Source of the DNA: Psylliodes chrysocephalus
Lineage: Eukaryota; Arthropoda; Insecta; Coleoptera; Chrysomelidae
NCBI GenBank assembly: GCA_927349885.1
Contig: OV651818.1
Location: 77,377,347 to 77,441,346 of the forward strand
Length of the DNA stretch: 64,000 nucleotides
Direction: 5' to 3'
Numbering within the stretch: the stretch's first letter is position 1; the number at the start of each line of letters is the position of its first letter. The notes under the pieces are model-generated. The model was not told the DNA's origin and did not search any database. It saw only the letters and a program-made list of their open reading frames with translations. Positions 1-13,500 of this stretch are shown here, piece by piece. The position numbers and the translations under genes were made by a program.

Positions 1-1517
1 TAGTTTTTATAGGCTTTTTCCGGTTATTTTGTACAACCTATTGCAGCATCTCTATAAATGTTTAGAGGATAAACTAAATATATACATTGTCCACATACAT
101 CTACCTCGAAACATTTTTCTATAGATATTCATTGAAAACGAAAATACTGAAAAATTTAAATTTAGCAATTTTCCATTACGGTCCATTTTAGAAAAATCAT
201 GTAGATCGATATCGCAAACAACTTTTAGTTCAACAATTTTCATAAAAATCAGAATTTTGCACATTTTGTCAAATTTCTCGGATACGGACCATTTCAGGAA
301 ATTTTAACATAAAACAAAAATTATAGATAATAATATTAGAAGTAACTTTTATTTGAACAATTTTCTTCTCTAAACATAAATAACAGATATATTCCATAAA
401 ATATAAAAACGGCCTCCCATAAAGTACCCCCCTAGATGTTCCGACTTTGTCCAAAATCTAATCATTTCACTTCAGGCCGAAATAAACCTTAAGTTTAAAA
501 TTTAATATTTTCTTTATCCGTTTTTGAGTTTTCTTCAAAATTAAAAATTTACACATTTTCTCAAATATCTCGAATACGGTCCATTTTAGAGAAATTATGT
601 ATAGAATAAAAATTTAGAGAATTATATTACAAACAACTTTTATTTAAACAATTTTTATAAAAAAATATTTTTTTTACATTTTGTCAAATTTCTCGAATAC
701 GGACCATTTTAGGAAAATTTTGTATAGTACAAAAATTATAGATAATAATATTAGAAGTAACTTTTATTTGAACAATTTTTTTCTCCAAATATAAATAACT
801 GATATATTCCATAAAATATAAAAACGGCCTCCCATAAAGTACCCCCCTAGATGTTCCGACTTTGTCCAAAATCTAATCATGTCACGTCAGGCCGAAATAA
901 ACCTTAAGTTTAAAATTTAATGTTATTTTCTTTATCCGTTTTTGAGTTTTCTTCAAAATTCGAAATTTACACATTTTCTCAAATATCTCGAATACGGTCC
1001 ATTTTACAGAAATTATGTATAGAATAAAAATTATAGAGAATTATATTACAAACAACTTTTATTTGAACAATTTTTATAAAAAAATATTTTTTTTACATTG
1101 TCAAATTTCTCGAATACGGATCATTTTAGGAAAATTTTGTATAGAACAAAAATTATAGATAATTATATTAGAAGTAACTTTTATTTGAAGAATTTTCTTT
1201 TCCAAATGTAAATAACAGATATATTTCATAAAATATAAAAATGACCACCTATAAAGTACCCCCCAGATGTTCCGACTCTGCCCAAAATCTAATCAGTTCA
1301 TTAGACGCTGGAATAAAGCTTAAGTTTAAAATTTTGTGTTTTTCTGTGTATCGGTTCATGAGTTATGCGACCTACAGACACACAGACATCATCGCGAAAA
1401 TAGTCAAAACGGATTCAGGGGACCTCAAAACGTAAAAATCCGTCGAAAACTCGAGGTCGAAAAAATCATGATTCGTATAATTTCCTTATATCTGTATACA
1501 GATAGGAAAGTAAAAAT
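1..1517 (-). repeat. R1 repeat element, reverse copy, three internal 415-bp units
   Basis: The window opens inside this element. The same sequence recurs at 1884-2345, 5195-6279, 31634-32250 and 44157-44365. Inside it a unit of about 415 bp is repeated in tandem (from about 269, 684 and 1099), each unit giving the same meaningless small ORF. The end near 1485-1512 is a hairpin containing TATCTGTATACAGATA. No transposase is visible. Superfamily unknown; a non-autonomous DNA transposon is my best guess. Confidence 0.75.
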
Positions 1518-1639
1518 CCTTCCTCCATGGGTTATCCTGTGTCTCGCGACCCGTCTTCAAGCTTCCGAAATGTACGGAGCGTAACATTTATGCATCTGTC
1601 GTCCTCGGTGGTCTCCTGACGCGCCTATCGAATGGGGGA

Positions 1640-1845
1640 CTATTCTGTAACAATTCCTTTATATTTAACGGCCTTTAAAAATATTGACGGCCTTTAAAAA
1701 CATTTTCGTATTCGTTAATTTACTTCTGTCATTATTTAAACAGATTTCTTTAAGATTATTTTAAAGATCCGTTTAAATAATGACAGAAGTAAAGAAGAAA
1801 ATATTTTTAAACGCCGTTAAATATAAAGGAATTGTTACAGAATAG
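1640..1845. mobile_element. 206-bp hairpin MITE
   Basis: The first bases, beginning CTATTCTGTAACAATTCC, return as the reverse complement at the other end (about 33 bp of near-perfect terminal inverted repeat). A second inner palindrome is built around TAATGACAGAAGTAAA. There is no coding capacity. No clear target-site duplication was found at the edges. Confidence 0.7.
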
Positions 1846-1883
1846 ACCTTATGGTACCTTTAGTCTAGCACTAAACAGAAAAT

Positions 1884-2345
1884 CTGATATGTCTAACACA
1901 TGACTTTCCTATCTAGTTATTACAGGCTTTTTTCGGTTATTTTGTACAAACTATTGTAGCACCTCTGTAAATATTTAGAGGTTGACTTATTATATACATT
2001 TTCCACATACATATAACTAGAAACATCTTTCTATATACACTCATTGCCAACGAAAATGCTGAAAAATTTAATTTTATACTTTTCCTCCAATTTTTCTATT
2101 ACGGTCCATTTTAGAGAAATCATGTAAAAAAAATTATAGAGATCGATATCGCAAACATCTTTAAGTTCAACAATTTTCTTAAAAATTAGAATTTTTTACA
2201 TTTTGAAAAATTTCTCGAATACGGACCATTTAGGAAAATTTTGTATAAAACAAATATTATAGAGAATAATATAAGAAGTAACTTTTATTTGAAGAATTTT
2301 CTTCTCCAAACGTAAATAACAGAAATTACCCCAAGATGTTCAGAC
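1884..2345 (-). repeat. R1 repeat, truncated reverse copy
   Basis: It starts with the R1 terminus (CTGATATGTCTAACACATG followed by ACTTTCCTATCTAG) and runs through the R1 body, then stops about 60 bp into the 415-bp unit. It lies just upstream of the presumed promoter of the BTB gene. Confidence 0.65.
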
Positions 2346-2564
2346 TCTCTCAAAAACAGTGCTAAAGTGGCGCAGAGAAACAGTAACAAAGCCTACACAA
2401 CACGAGGCGAGATAACCTTAGCAGTTGAAGTGATGATACACAAAAAAATAGCAAGGTGATGTACGATGGGTACGTCACGCCTCGTGTATGTTTTATGGAT
2501 TGCACTTACCTTACTCTATTCTGAACCTTGTTGAAAACAAACTGACGTCTGTCAGTTTTTTGAC

Positions 2565-2636
2565 ATTATTTATTGTCAGTGTCAAATTTTGAGGTTAAAC
2601 TATTTGTGTCTGTAAATAATCAGTGAATAATAACTA
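2565..2636 (+). promoter_or_regulatory. candidate promoter and 5' non-coding exon of the BTB gene
   Basis: An arthropod initiator-like TCAGT occurs near 2575. The sequence that follows contains no ATG before a plausible donor (AAG followed by GTATTT at about 2637). The first coding exon is preceded by an acceptor at 4346-4347, so a 5' non-coding exon upstream is required, and this is the best-looking place. This is inference only; another start site further upstream is possible. Confidence 0.3.
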
Positions 2637-4347
2637 AGGTATTTCATAATTTACTGGATTACATTTTCATTGTCATAAATCAATTCTGTTTGCTTTATTC
2701 TACCGTATATTAGTCTGTTTATATAATTTTATTTTTCAAGGACTCATTATTGATTTTGATGATTTTCCCTTATAAGAGAAATACCATAACAGATATCTAG
2801 CCATTGAAACTTTATTTTGGCATTGCTTGTAAAGTATTATAATCATTTTAATGTAGAGCTTGTAAGTCTTGTAAGGATTTCTCTTATTTGTAATAATAGT
2901 TTCAAATTATTTTATTACCAGAAAATAAAGCATTTTTCTTAGTTAAATTACTTTAAACCATAAAATTAAACATGTACCAACCATTGATTTCGATTAGAAT
3001 ATTATTAGTCATGTAAAGTATTTAAAAAACAATATAATTGACCATGAAATTTTACAGTAAACCGTTAATATTTATTAATAACTAATTACATGTACCTTGG
3101 TCTTGGTTCATTAATACAATGAAATATTTGATATTTTTAAAAATAAATAGAAATTACATCGAAATATTTAAATGAGAAGTAATTAACTAGTCTAGATTAC
3201 TAAACAATTAAAAATTTCAATATACACCTACCTCATTATTTTAATTCAAACAAAAAATACTTTCAAAAAACACATCGCTCACAACTGAAGGATTAAGTTT
3301 ATTGTACCCCTGCCAGTGTTCTAGCATTCAAAATTAAAAAAGATCATAAAAGCTAATTTAATAACTTCAGGGAGAGCTGCCTTAACTTGATGTTAAGCCT
3401 TATCCAGTGAAGAGTGCCATTAAATCAATTTATTTATCCCTGCAAACACACATTCACATGCTCTGCTGTGGAATTTGCATTACAATGTCGCTTTCCACTA
3501 AATTGAAAACATGGCAGCTTGTCTCATTGGGCTGCATAGTGGTCTAGCCCATTAATTTAAAAGATCACATATACCAAAAATTAGAAACTATACCTGTGCT
3601 AGTGAAAGAAGTAAACAAAACTAACACAGGTAATAGTAATTTTTATTTACCATAAAAAATACAATATTTAAAATACATAGGTATACATTAAAGGTACAAA
3701 ATGTCTTTATCAGTCGTATATACTTATGAAACATGGTTAGTCTCTGCCTGACCCATGAGTACTACTTAAAAGTCTGATTTTTTAATTGTTTAAACAAAAA
3801 GTTTACATCTTATTCTTTTATCAATAACTTAACTGTCTTGTGTACTGGTTAAACAATATATTTAACTTTTATTAAATCACTACCAAATAAAAAACTTCAA
3901 TATAATACATGCAAAAATGTGTATTTGCTTATAAAATGAAATAGATATATTTTTGGTTATTTTATTATTATTTAGATTCAAAGGCAGTTTCTTCTATACT
4001 CTTTCTTTCTAAACATCTTGGCAAAAAGTTTTTGTGTGTCGATTTAAACACAAATATGCAGGAGATTATTCGCATTTGGTTGATCAGCCATAAAATAGGA
4101 GTACCTGATACAATTAATGACCATTTGCAATGCAATAAAAACGATCCTGTCCTTAAAATTCCGGCAAATTATTCTTAGAAGATGTCTCTGAGATGTCATA
4201 GATCTACAATGTTGCAACAGTAATAGTTTAAAAATTTTAAAATAATACACCATGAGGTCAACAAACCCATATGCGACCAACGACGGGTTAAAAGATGAAA
4301 AACCTGGTTTATTTAATTCAATTTTATATTTTAATTTTGTTTTTTAG
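2637..4347 (+). other. presumed first intron, no gene seen
   Basis: AT-rich non-coding sequence between the candidate 5' exon and the BTB start exon. I see no domain, RNA gene or transposon terminus here. The small ORFs, including one at 4044-4280 on the - strand, have no recognisable content. Confidence 0.35.
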
Positions 4348-4367
4348 GTTTATTTTTAAGAACAAAA

Positions 4368-4538
4368 ATGACAGTCCAACAGTATTGCTTAAGATGGAAT
4401 AATCATCAACCAAACTTCATATCAGTGTTTTCTAGTCTTCTAAGTAGTCAATGTCTAGTAGATGTAACCTTGGCTGCAGAAGGAAAACAGTTGCAAGCAC
4501 ACAAGGTGGTGTTGTCTGCATGTAGCTCATATTTTCAG
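4368..4538 (+). CDS. BTB gene coding exon 1: first half of BTB domain
   Basis: The ATG at 4368 is the first in the exon, which begins at an acceptor after 4347 (a run of T then TAG). It encodes 57 residues. The start contains QQYCLRWNNHQ, then VDVTLAAEG and the HKVVLSACSSYF block, all diagnostic of the insect BTB (TTK) group. It ends CAG followed by GTATGT, phase 0. The intron position in the BTB fold, after SSYFQ, is the usual one for these genes. Confidence 0.92.
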
Positions 4539-7500
4539 GTATGTAAGATGTTAAAAAAACCACAATCCATAATAGAAACACTGAGTAATTAGCAAATATT
4601 TGACAGATCTGTAAGTTCACAAGAGCTTCAATAAAAAAATTAAAATGGCATAATTTTATTTCCTGGTATTTTAAATTTATTAGTCCCTAAAATACCCAAC
4701 TTACAAATTATCTGTATGGGAAAATTAAATCCAGATCTTTCTGTATATAAATTATCTATTTTTCATTTATTTCTCTTTTCTACTTCAATCTTTTGTTGAT
4801 TTATTAACACTTTGTTTTCTATGTCTCTTTGATATGCTTTATATAATTTATCCCTTGTGATTATTGATTTCATTAGACCTACCATAATCCACTCTTTCTT
4901 TTTAATTAATGACCTTTTTTTGTTTAAGTACAGTTGTATTTTTAGAAATAAGGGTGTTAAGAGTATTAACAAAGTAAATTGTTGCTTCTTGTATATCTGT
5001 TATACCATATAAAGCATTCCAATTATAAGAAGTTAAATCAGCTTTGAGATTATTCTTATTTAATTTATTGATAAATTTAATTTTATTCACAGGTTCCTTA
5101 TTATTAAATATAATTATATTTAAAATTGTAGCTCTATGATCAGTAACAAGGGTATCTAGAAAATAGCTAGAACAACAATCTTTGACTTGTCTATTTTTTA
5201 CTTTCCTATCTGTATACAGATATAAGGAAAGTATAGGAATCATGATTTTTTTCGACCTCGAGTTTTCGACGGATTTTTACGTTTTGAGGTCCCCTGAATC
5301 CGTTTTGACTATTTTCGCGATGATGTCTGTGTGTGTGCCTGTGTGTGCGTCCAATGAGCTGATTAGATTTTGGGCAGAGTCAGAACATCTGGGGGATATT
5401 TTATAGGTGGTCATTTTTATATTTTATGGCATATATCTGTTATTTACGTTTGGGGAAGAAAATTCTTTAAATAAAAGTTACTTCTTATATTATTATCTAA
5501 AATTTTTGTTTTATACAAAATTTTTTCTAAAATGGTCCGTATTCGAGAAATTTGACAAAATGTAAAAAAATATTTTTTTATAAAAATTGTTCGAACAAAA
5601 GTTATTTGTAATATAATTCTCTATAATTTTTATCCTATACATAATTTCTCTAAAATGGACCGTATTCGAGATATTTGAGAAAATGTGTAAATTTCGAAAT
5701 TTGAAGAAAACTCAAAAACGGATAAAGAAAAAAACATTAAATTTTAAACTTAAGTTTTATTTCGGCCTGACGTGAAATGATTAGATTTTGGACAAAGTTG
5801 GAACATCTGGGGGGTATTTTATGGGAGGCCGTTTTTATATTTTATGGAATATATCTGTTATTTATGGTTAGAGAAAAAAATTGTTTAAATAAAAGTTACT
5901 TCTAATATTATTATCTATAATTTTTGCTTTATGTCAAAATTACCTGAAATGGTCCGTATTCGAGAAATTTGACAAAATGTGCAAAATTCTGATTTTTATG
6001 AAAATTGTTGAACTAAAAGTTGTTTGCGATATCGATCTCTATAATTTTTGTTTATACATGATTTTTCTAAAATGGACCGTAATGGAAAAATTGTAGGAAA
6101 AGTGCTGAATTTAAATTTTTCAGTATTTTCGTTTTCAATGAATATCTATAGAAAAATGTTTCGAGGTAGATGTATGTGGAAAATGTATATATTTATAGAG
6201 GTGCTGCAATAGGTTGTACAAAATAACCGGAAAAAGCCTATAATAACTAGATAGGAAAGTCATGTGTTGGACACATCAGTATTTTATACTTACAAACATG
6301 TGATCTATGCAAGTTTTCGATAAACCTTGTATCCTAGTAGGAACATTTATGGTTGAAGTAAAACTAAACTCACTTAAAACATCTAAATACTCATTTGAAT
6401 AAACCTCATCGTCTCGAAGTATATCAATATTTATATCACCTGCAATTACATGCATATCACAATTCTTTTTAGATTCACTTAAATAGTGGTGCAGTTCAGT
6501 CATGAATTCCCTTTCATTCATTGAGGGAGGCCTGTAAAGTGATGTTATTTTAATAAGTTTATTTTATTTAGTTACTATTATTTCCAAAGCTTTGCAATGA
6601 TATAATAATAATAATAATAATAAATACGTTTATTACTCAATAATATTATGTAAACGTAACAAATAAGTTATACACGAAACATTTATTTATATCAGTAAAA
6701 TTAAATAACATATTATACCTTGTTCTTTGAAACAAGTTTATATCAAAATCATTTCTTGTTTCAGTTAATATTAGACAATCAAAATATTCATTGAATTGAT
6801 TTAAAACAACTTCCAAGTTATCTATGTTTTTACTAATATTCCTAATGTTATTGTGAAAAATTTTAAAAATGGTCCGGTTTTGTGTTACTTGGTTGTACTC
6901 ATTGATACTGTATTATTGTACTAATACTTTAGTGGGAAATGAAGTGTAGTTATAGTCTCTGATACTAAATAAATCGCCTACTATTAGTGAAAATTAGAAC
7001 TATAATCTAAGATGCTTTACTTACTATTGAGATGGTAGGTACAATTCAGAACTGAAGAAAAGTTTACTATGTGCGAAAAGAATTATACAGAATGACAATT
7101 TTTATACACTATGAAATTAAATAGATATTTTTTCCATTCTGCTAGCAATTTTTACAAATTTTAATTATCAGTATTCTGACTGGTACTTCTAGTAGTAACA
7201 GACTTTTTTCTTTCCTTTTCCTTTATTTTTTTGCTGTATTTGTTGACTTCTCTGTTTATCCTCTTTTCGTTCTTCCTTATGTTCCGCTACTTTTTCTTCT
7301 TTTTTCTGTTTTTGCTCCTTTGTCCTCAATATCGTTCAATTCTCTTATTTCTTTATTATTATCTTGATATATTGTTAAATTAATTATTTTATTTGCAAAT
7401 CTTAGAGGTAGATGCATGCAGTTTTTTGAATGCCTCTTAAAATAATTACGACGCCTCTGACAGTTCAATAATTTTCGGAAAATTAGTCGCTAAAAATTGT

Positions 7501-10500
7501 TCACACCAGCATTTAAAACGAGGTTTCATACATTGCGTTCGGTTTGCCACGTTCCTTTAACTCCTTTAACACTTTTAACTCCAAACGACTCTTTTAGCGT
7601 TCGGTTTAGTCCGATTAGTGACAGTTTAACACGCTTAAATGTCATTTAAAAGCACCCTAAAATTTGTCCCGCTCCAGCCCCTGACTGACCGAACTCGCCT
7701 ATAGTATCGAACCAAAAGAAACAATTTTATTTAATTTGCTGTGAATATTCAATATTGGTTTGCAAAACAAATTAAAGTGAAAGAAAAATGGGGTAGTTCA
7801 GTTAGTTTAGCCCAATGGCTTGATCACACATTTTTCGCTGGTCTGTGTAATTAGTGACGATTTTTATGAAGGATTTGTTACTGTTTCACATCTTAGTAAT
7901 TTATTTTGTTGATTTGTTTTAGTCGTTGTTTGCTACAAATCCATGTAAACATCCTATTGTAATACTTAAAGATGTAAAATTCTTGGATCTAAGAGTAATG
8001 GTTGACTTTATGTACCATGGCGAGGTCAGTGTATCCCAAGAACAACTGCCATGTATATTGAAAACGGCAGAAATGTTAAAAATAAAAGGTAAAGATTGTG
8101 CAAATAGCTTTTTTATATAGTTTTTATTTTCTACACTTTATTTTTCTTTTCATTTAATATTTATTTTAGGTTTGACAGAAATTCCTATGGAAAATCCTGC
8201 TGCAAAATGCCAAAGCCAAACAACAGAAAAAACTGAAATGACACAAAGCACAGAAACTTGGAGTTTGGATGAAAATAGACCTCTAAGTCCTTCTTCACCT
8301 TCAAGCAAAAGGTATATTTTTTACTAACAATCAATTAAGGTATATTTGTTTTATAATTTTAAATAAAAAGGCGTTATTTTTGACTTTGAAACATGGGGAC
8401 ATTGAAAAGTAATAACATAATAGCCCAAATTGTATATATATCTAGTTAAACTTTAACCACTTTGTAAAAATAGTAACTACATTGAGGAAAATTTAATAAT
8501 CTGCAAATATCTTGATTACCTATTTTATTTAGCAACATTATTTGTAAATTGTAGTGAATTTTTGTTTAGCATAAACAAAATATTGTTACAATACATGATT
8601 TCAGGAGAAGATTAAAAAAGAACGTTATATGTAATCCGACAATAACCACAGAATCGGCAGAAGGTACATCGAACGAAATTTTATTGAGTTCAGTCGATAA
8701 TGTTTTCGAAGCAGTTTTAAAGACAGAGGAAAGTAGGAGTTTAGAAGAGAGTCCGCAAAAATATAATGGTATTCCCGTGTCAAGTATACAACCGTCAACG
8801 TCTCATCATAGAGAGGCAGAACAACCTGTTCATCAAATAATCACAGTAAGTTAGTCAGAAATATAAAACACAACAATTTTCTATTTTTAATTTGATTTGA
8901 TCCACAAAAAAATGTTTTTAAAGTTGGCCATGGACAAATCTTCTTTTTCAAATGACAGTCATGGCCTACTTTTTTTTGTGGATCACTCGTCATATTGCAT
9001 TAAAGCAAATTTTGAACTATTGTAGTTGAAGGTGATTTCCAGGAAAGTATGCAATTTATTTTGCTGTGTGGTAAACCAAGCACCATAGTGGCAGGCGCTG
9101 TTTCATTCATAAAAACACATACATACGCGCTCACATCATCCCCACTCAATTTAGTGGGTGCCTCGTTTTTTATAAGGTCAACAAATATCGAAAAATAAAT
9201 TAGTCGAAAGTTCAAGTGATATTAAATGCAATTAGTCAAAAGATCAAAAAGTAAAAAAGAAAAAGAACATTGATTGGGAGCATGTTGGAATTTTTTGTTA
9301 TTTTATCACCACTTGAATGTAAAGCAACTTTGTATATTGTTACTATGTGTGTTCAAACTTGATAGCATAACGTTTATTCACCATTTTTTTCATAAATCCA
9401 AATACATTTTTAGTCTTAATGACAATTTTGTTAGTATTATCACAGTGGGGGTGCCCTAATCTCACACATAAGTTCGTATACTTAAATATAAATGTAAAAT
9501 ATTTCCTAGTATTCTAATTAAGAAAAAAATTTAACTAATATTCCTACCTGTGAGGCCTGGAGCCATTTCAGGTGGCTTCACTCATACATAAATTTTTTTT
9601 GGTCATCCTGTCTCTGGTAGACTCATCTAGTGATTTTGCGTAGCAGACTCAACTGATCAAATCGGTAGACGTACTGACGATAACAGAGGCAGAACCGGGC
9701 TGGTAGAGAATGGCTCTCATGACAATATTATTCTTATTATTAATGTGCTCTTAAGAATGATGTGCAATGTTTGTTTTATTTTGGCGAATTTACTGGAACA
9801 AAATTAGTGTGTTAATTTTATTTTATTAAAAAGTGAATGAAATACAGTCAAGTGTTTTTCTAAATTTTCTGAATAATCTATTTGTTAGAAAGTGTTACCA
9901 CATAGATTATGTTGTACTAAGTGTTGATGTTACTTTACTTTTCAGCAAGTAACTCCACCAGAAGATATAAACACATCCCAACATTTAGAGTGTTCTCCTG
10001 TAGAAATGGCTCGCACTTGTCCAACTAGTCAACCTACTACTGGTATGTAATAGTTTTTTATTTTATATTTACTTCTTTTTTATCATCTAAACTTTATCAC
10101 CAATATACAAAACAATACCTTGTACTTTGAAGCTATTTTTTTTTTATTGAATTTTAAAAGAGTTATATTTTACTTTCGTTTTTTGTACAATTATTTTTAT
10201 TATCAATAACATTATTTAGAAAGATCTCATTTCCTTGTGGTTATTAATTTATCGTAAATAAAATATTTACCTTATGAACCCAGACCTGAAGGAACCCAAT
10301 AACAATTTATTATGTAAATAAGGGAAAACCCCTCTATTCTGCAAATTAATCCCTTCTCTTATTCTATAACTAGAATATTAATGGATGAAATTAGACCACA
10401 AACCTCTCTTGTTAAATATTGTAAAATATTTCTTCAATTTCCGAAATGAAGTGAATCGTCCTTCCGTTACTCGATTGATACTAAAATGTTCTATTATGCT

Positions 10501-13500
10501 GCTAGCAGATTTTTCAAGTCTTCAAAATACTGACGAGGAGAAGCGTAGTTCCTTTTTTTTTTTCTTTATAAGATTGGCTACATATGGTAAATATTTTTTT
10601 CGATAGTACTTTATGTCTCCAATGAAGCAAATTTGTGTCACATTTCTACTACAAAATATTTATACCAGGTATTCACACGAAAACTAATATTAAATTATTT
10701 CTGGTGTTTTTGAAGATAAAAACTTGAAATTTTGGATGGTTGTTCAGTATATAGGGGGATAATGAACAGTATATCTCATACCGCTCCATCACAGGCCGAA
10801 ATCTTGAAACAAATAATATCAGCGTTGCCAGTTTATACGGCCTGGCCAACATTACAACACTGATATTATTCGTTCATGCTCGCACTAATGCATGTCGTGA
10901 TTTACAAAAAATGTAAAGGGTATGAAGTTCAGTGGAATGTAGGTAAAAAGCTTAAAAACACTATTTTTTTTCAAGAATAACACATTTATTACATGTTAAA
11001 ATAAAATAAATAAAATAAAAAGAAGATAAATAAATCAAGATTTATTTTAAACAAATTTACGAATTCAATTTTGGGGTTAATATTTGTACAGTTTTACAAA
11101 TTGGTAAATGAGAGATTTTTAAATCAAAATTTAGATTTTTAACACTACTAAATTTATAAAAGTTATTAAATCGATAAATTTACCATACTTATATACAAGG
11201 TGGGGAATTTAAATGCAACGCTTCTTATACGGATCTGGTAAAAAGAATTTTGTAAAATCCGAAAACACGTAGAACTGTACAACAATAAACCTATCCATTG
11301 ATAGTTTTAAACTTGTAAAACTAGGTAGTAAACTAACTTACTTATTATCATCCATAAATGTGTGCGGTATAGAAAAATTCAGAACTTTTAATGTAAAGGT
11401 AAGTATACATTTTGATTAATAATAAGGTAGTTCATGAAAATAATCGAAGAAAGAGGCATGTAATATGAGTTTATAAAAAAGTTTGTCCTTGTTAAGCACC
11501 TACAAAATTTAAAGAACTTACAATATAAAAATGTCTTTGTAAGATAAACTACCAACTTTCATCTTAAAGGATAAATACTTAAATGAACATTTCCGAAACA
11601 TAATTAAAAAAGTTTTTAGTTACCTAAATGAGCTTTCTCGAAACAATGAACTTAGTTTTGGCAGTGCTCCAAGCTTGAGATATTTGCTTTTTGAAGAATA
11701 TCATTAGGATCAAATTGCTCCGAGTGCTCTTTTTTAGATACCTTCATTTTCTTCAAGTCCTACAATTGATAGCCAAATATTTCTTGAATGCCTTTCAGTT
11801 GTAAAAATCAAGCATAAAAATATTTATTTTACCACTATAGTCCAGACTAAAGACAATTTTTTGCGAAATTAATAATGTTGAAAAATCAAAGAAAATAATA
11901 GTAATACAAAAGTAGATAATACAAGTGATATTACGGCAAAAATCTTTAAATCTACACCACTGAACTATGCAATACATCATCACCTAACCTTACTTACTTA
12001 TAAAAAGATACTTCAGCACTCACATTTCCAGTTTTTTGCTCAAAATGCACTCGCGAACCATGTTGTTAGCTATACACAAGCCGAAATTTGTACAAAAAAG
12101 TCTAAAGATTAACGAAAACACCCAATATGCAACAATTTACTGGATCGCAACGTCGCAAACTATCGATGGATAAAATACTATACGTGACGTCCGTGACGTA
12201 TAGTATGAATGAAACAAAGTTATTTTAAATTACGATGGTGTCACGTTTAACGCTTTTAAAATCCTGGCATTTATTTGCAGGAATAATAGTTGTTTGCCAT
12301 AGTTTATCTTATTATTTGTAAAGGTGTTATTTAGCAAGCGTATATATATGTAAAAACGATAGTTACAAAAATGTCCTGCCTAATGGTGTAAAAATAGATG
12401 CTGCTAAAATATCAAGTCTCCTGAAAGCAGTTAAAATAGATTAATCTGCTTTGTACACATTTTATACTTTTTTTGTTTTGTTACAAGTAAAAATGTTTCG
12501 GGAAATATTGCAACATCTCTGCCCACAATGCGTCGGAGTTGGAAACACTGCACTAGGTACGAAAATAAATTGGTGGGGACGCTTGATGTGTCGCAATATA
12601 TCTCGAAACTATTCTAATTAATAAAACTTGTTGCTATTAGCGAGTTATAGGTAAAAATTATTTTTAAATATGAAAGGGATAAACTACACAGCCTGACAAC
12701 AGCGCACCAGGAAACGCATGTCTGTTCATTTACGAAATAGCTATGCGCTACGTTTCTTTGCAATGTATGACCGGGTTTTAAATGTAAATAGAGGAGCTTT
12801 GGTGTCACGATATATTGAAAAATAGGCAGAATACATTTTTGATATCCAGAGGAGTGCATTTCAAGAGTTTGGATTCCTCACGCAATTAAACTGCGTTTCA
12901 TTGTCGGCGAAGACCCTAATGATAACGATATCTGTACTTTTCACACGGACTTGTTCAAATCGTATTGGAAAACGTTCAGTGACCGACACTGTATACTAAA
13001 TTAGACAGAATTTCAAGTTTTTATCTTAAAAAACACCAGAAATAATTCAATATTTATTAGGTTTTCGTGTGGACACTTGGTATACATATTTTAACGACAT
13101 CAATGCATTAATATATTTTTGCAATGAATTAATACCTTCTCCCAAATTATCTTCAGAAAAAACTAGTAAATTGGTTTCATCATCCACTGTTTTTTACATT
13201 TTCATGTTTGTGTTTCAAGACCATTCTATATACAAACAGAAAATTCAAAAATTTTACATTTTCATGTTTGTGTTTCAAGACCATTCTATCTACAAACAGA
13301 AAATTCCAAAACATTCTGCCAATAATTTTTAATTATGTTATAAATTACACTGTTCTGTTTATTTTGAAATTTGAACTAATTTTTTAAACTTTGGTAGTTA
13401 GTTTTTTTATTCAATTTAAAAATTTATGAAAGCATAATGTAATGAGACTTAAAAACGATGTAACATATGGAAACGTTTTTTGTTATTTATTTCTCAGAAA

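Noticed and set aside
269..869. Two near-identical 61-residue ORFs on the - strand
   Set aside because: They are the same reading of the 415-bp tandem unit of R1; not conserved as protein and present in every copy.
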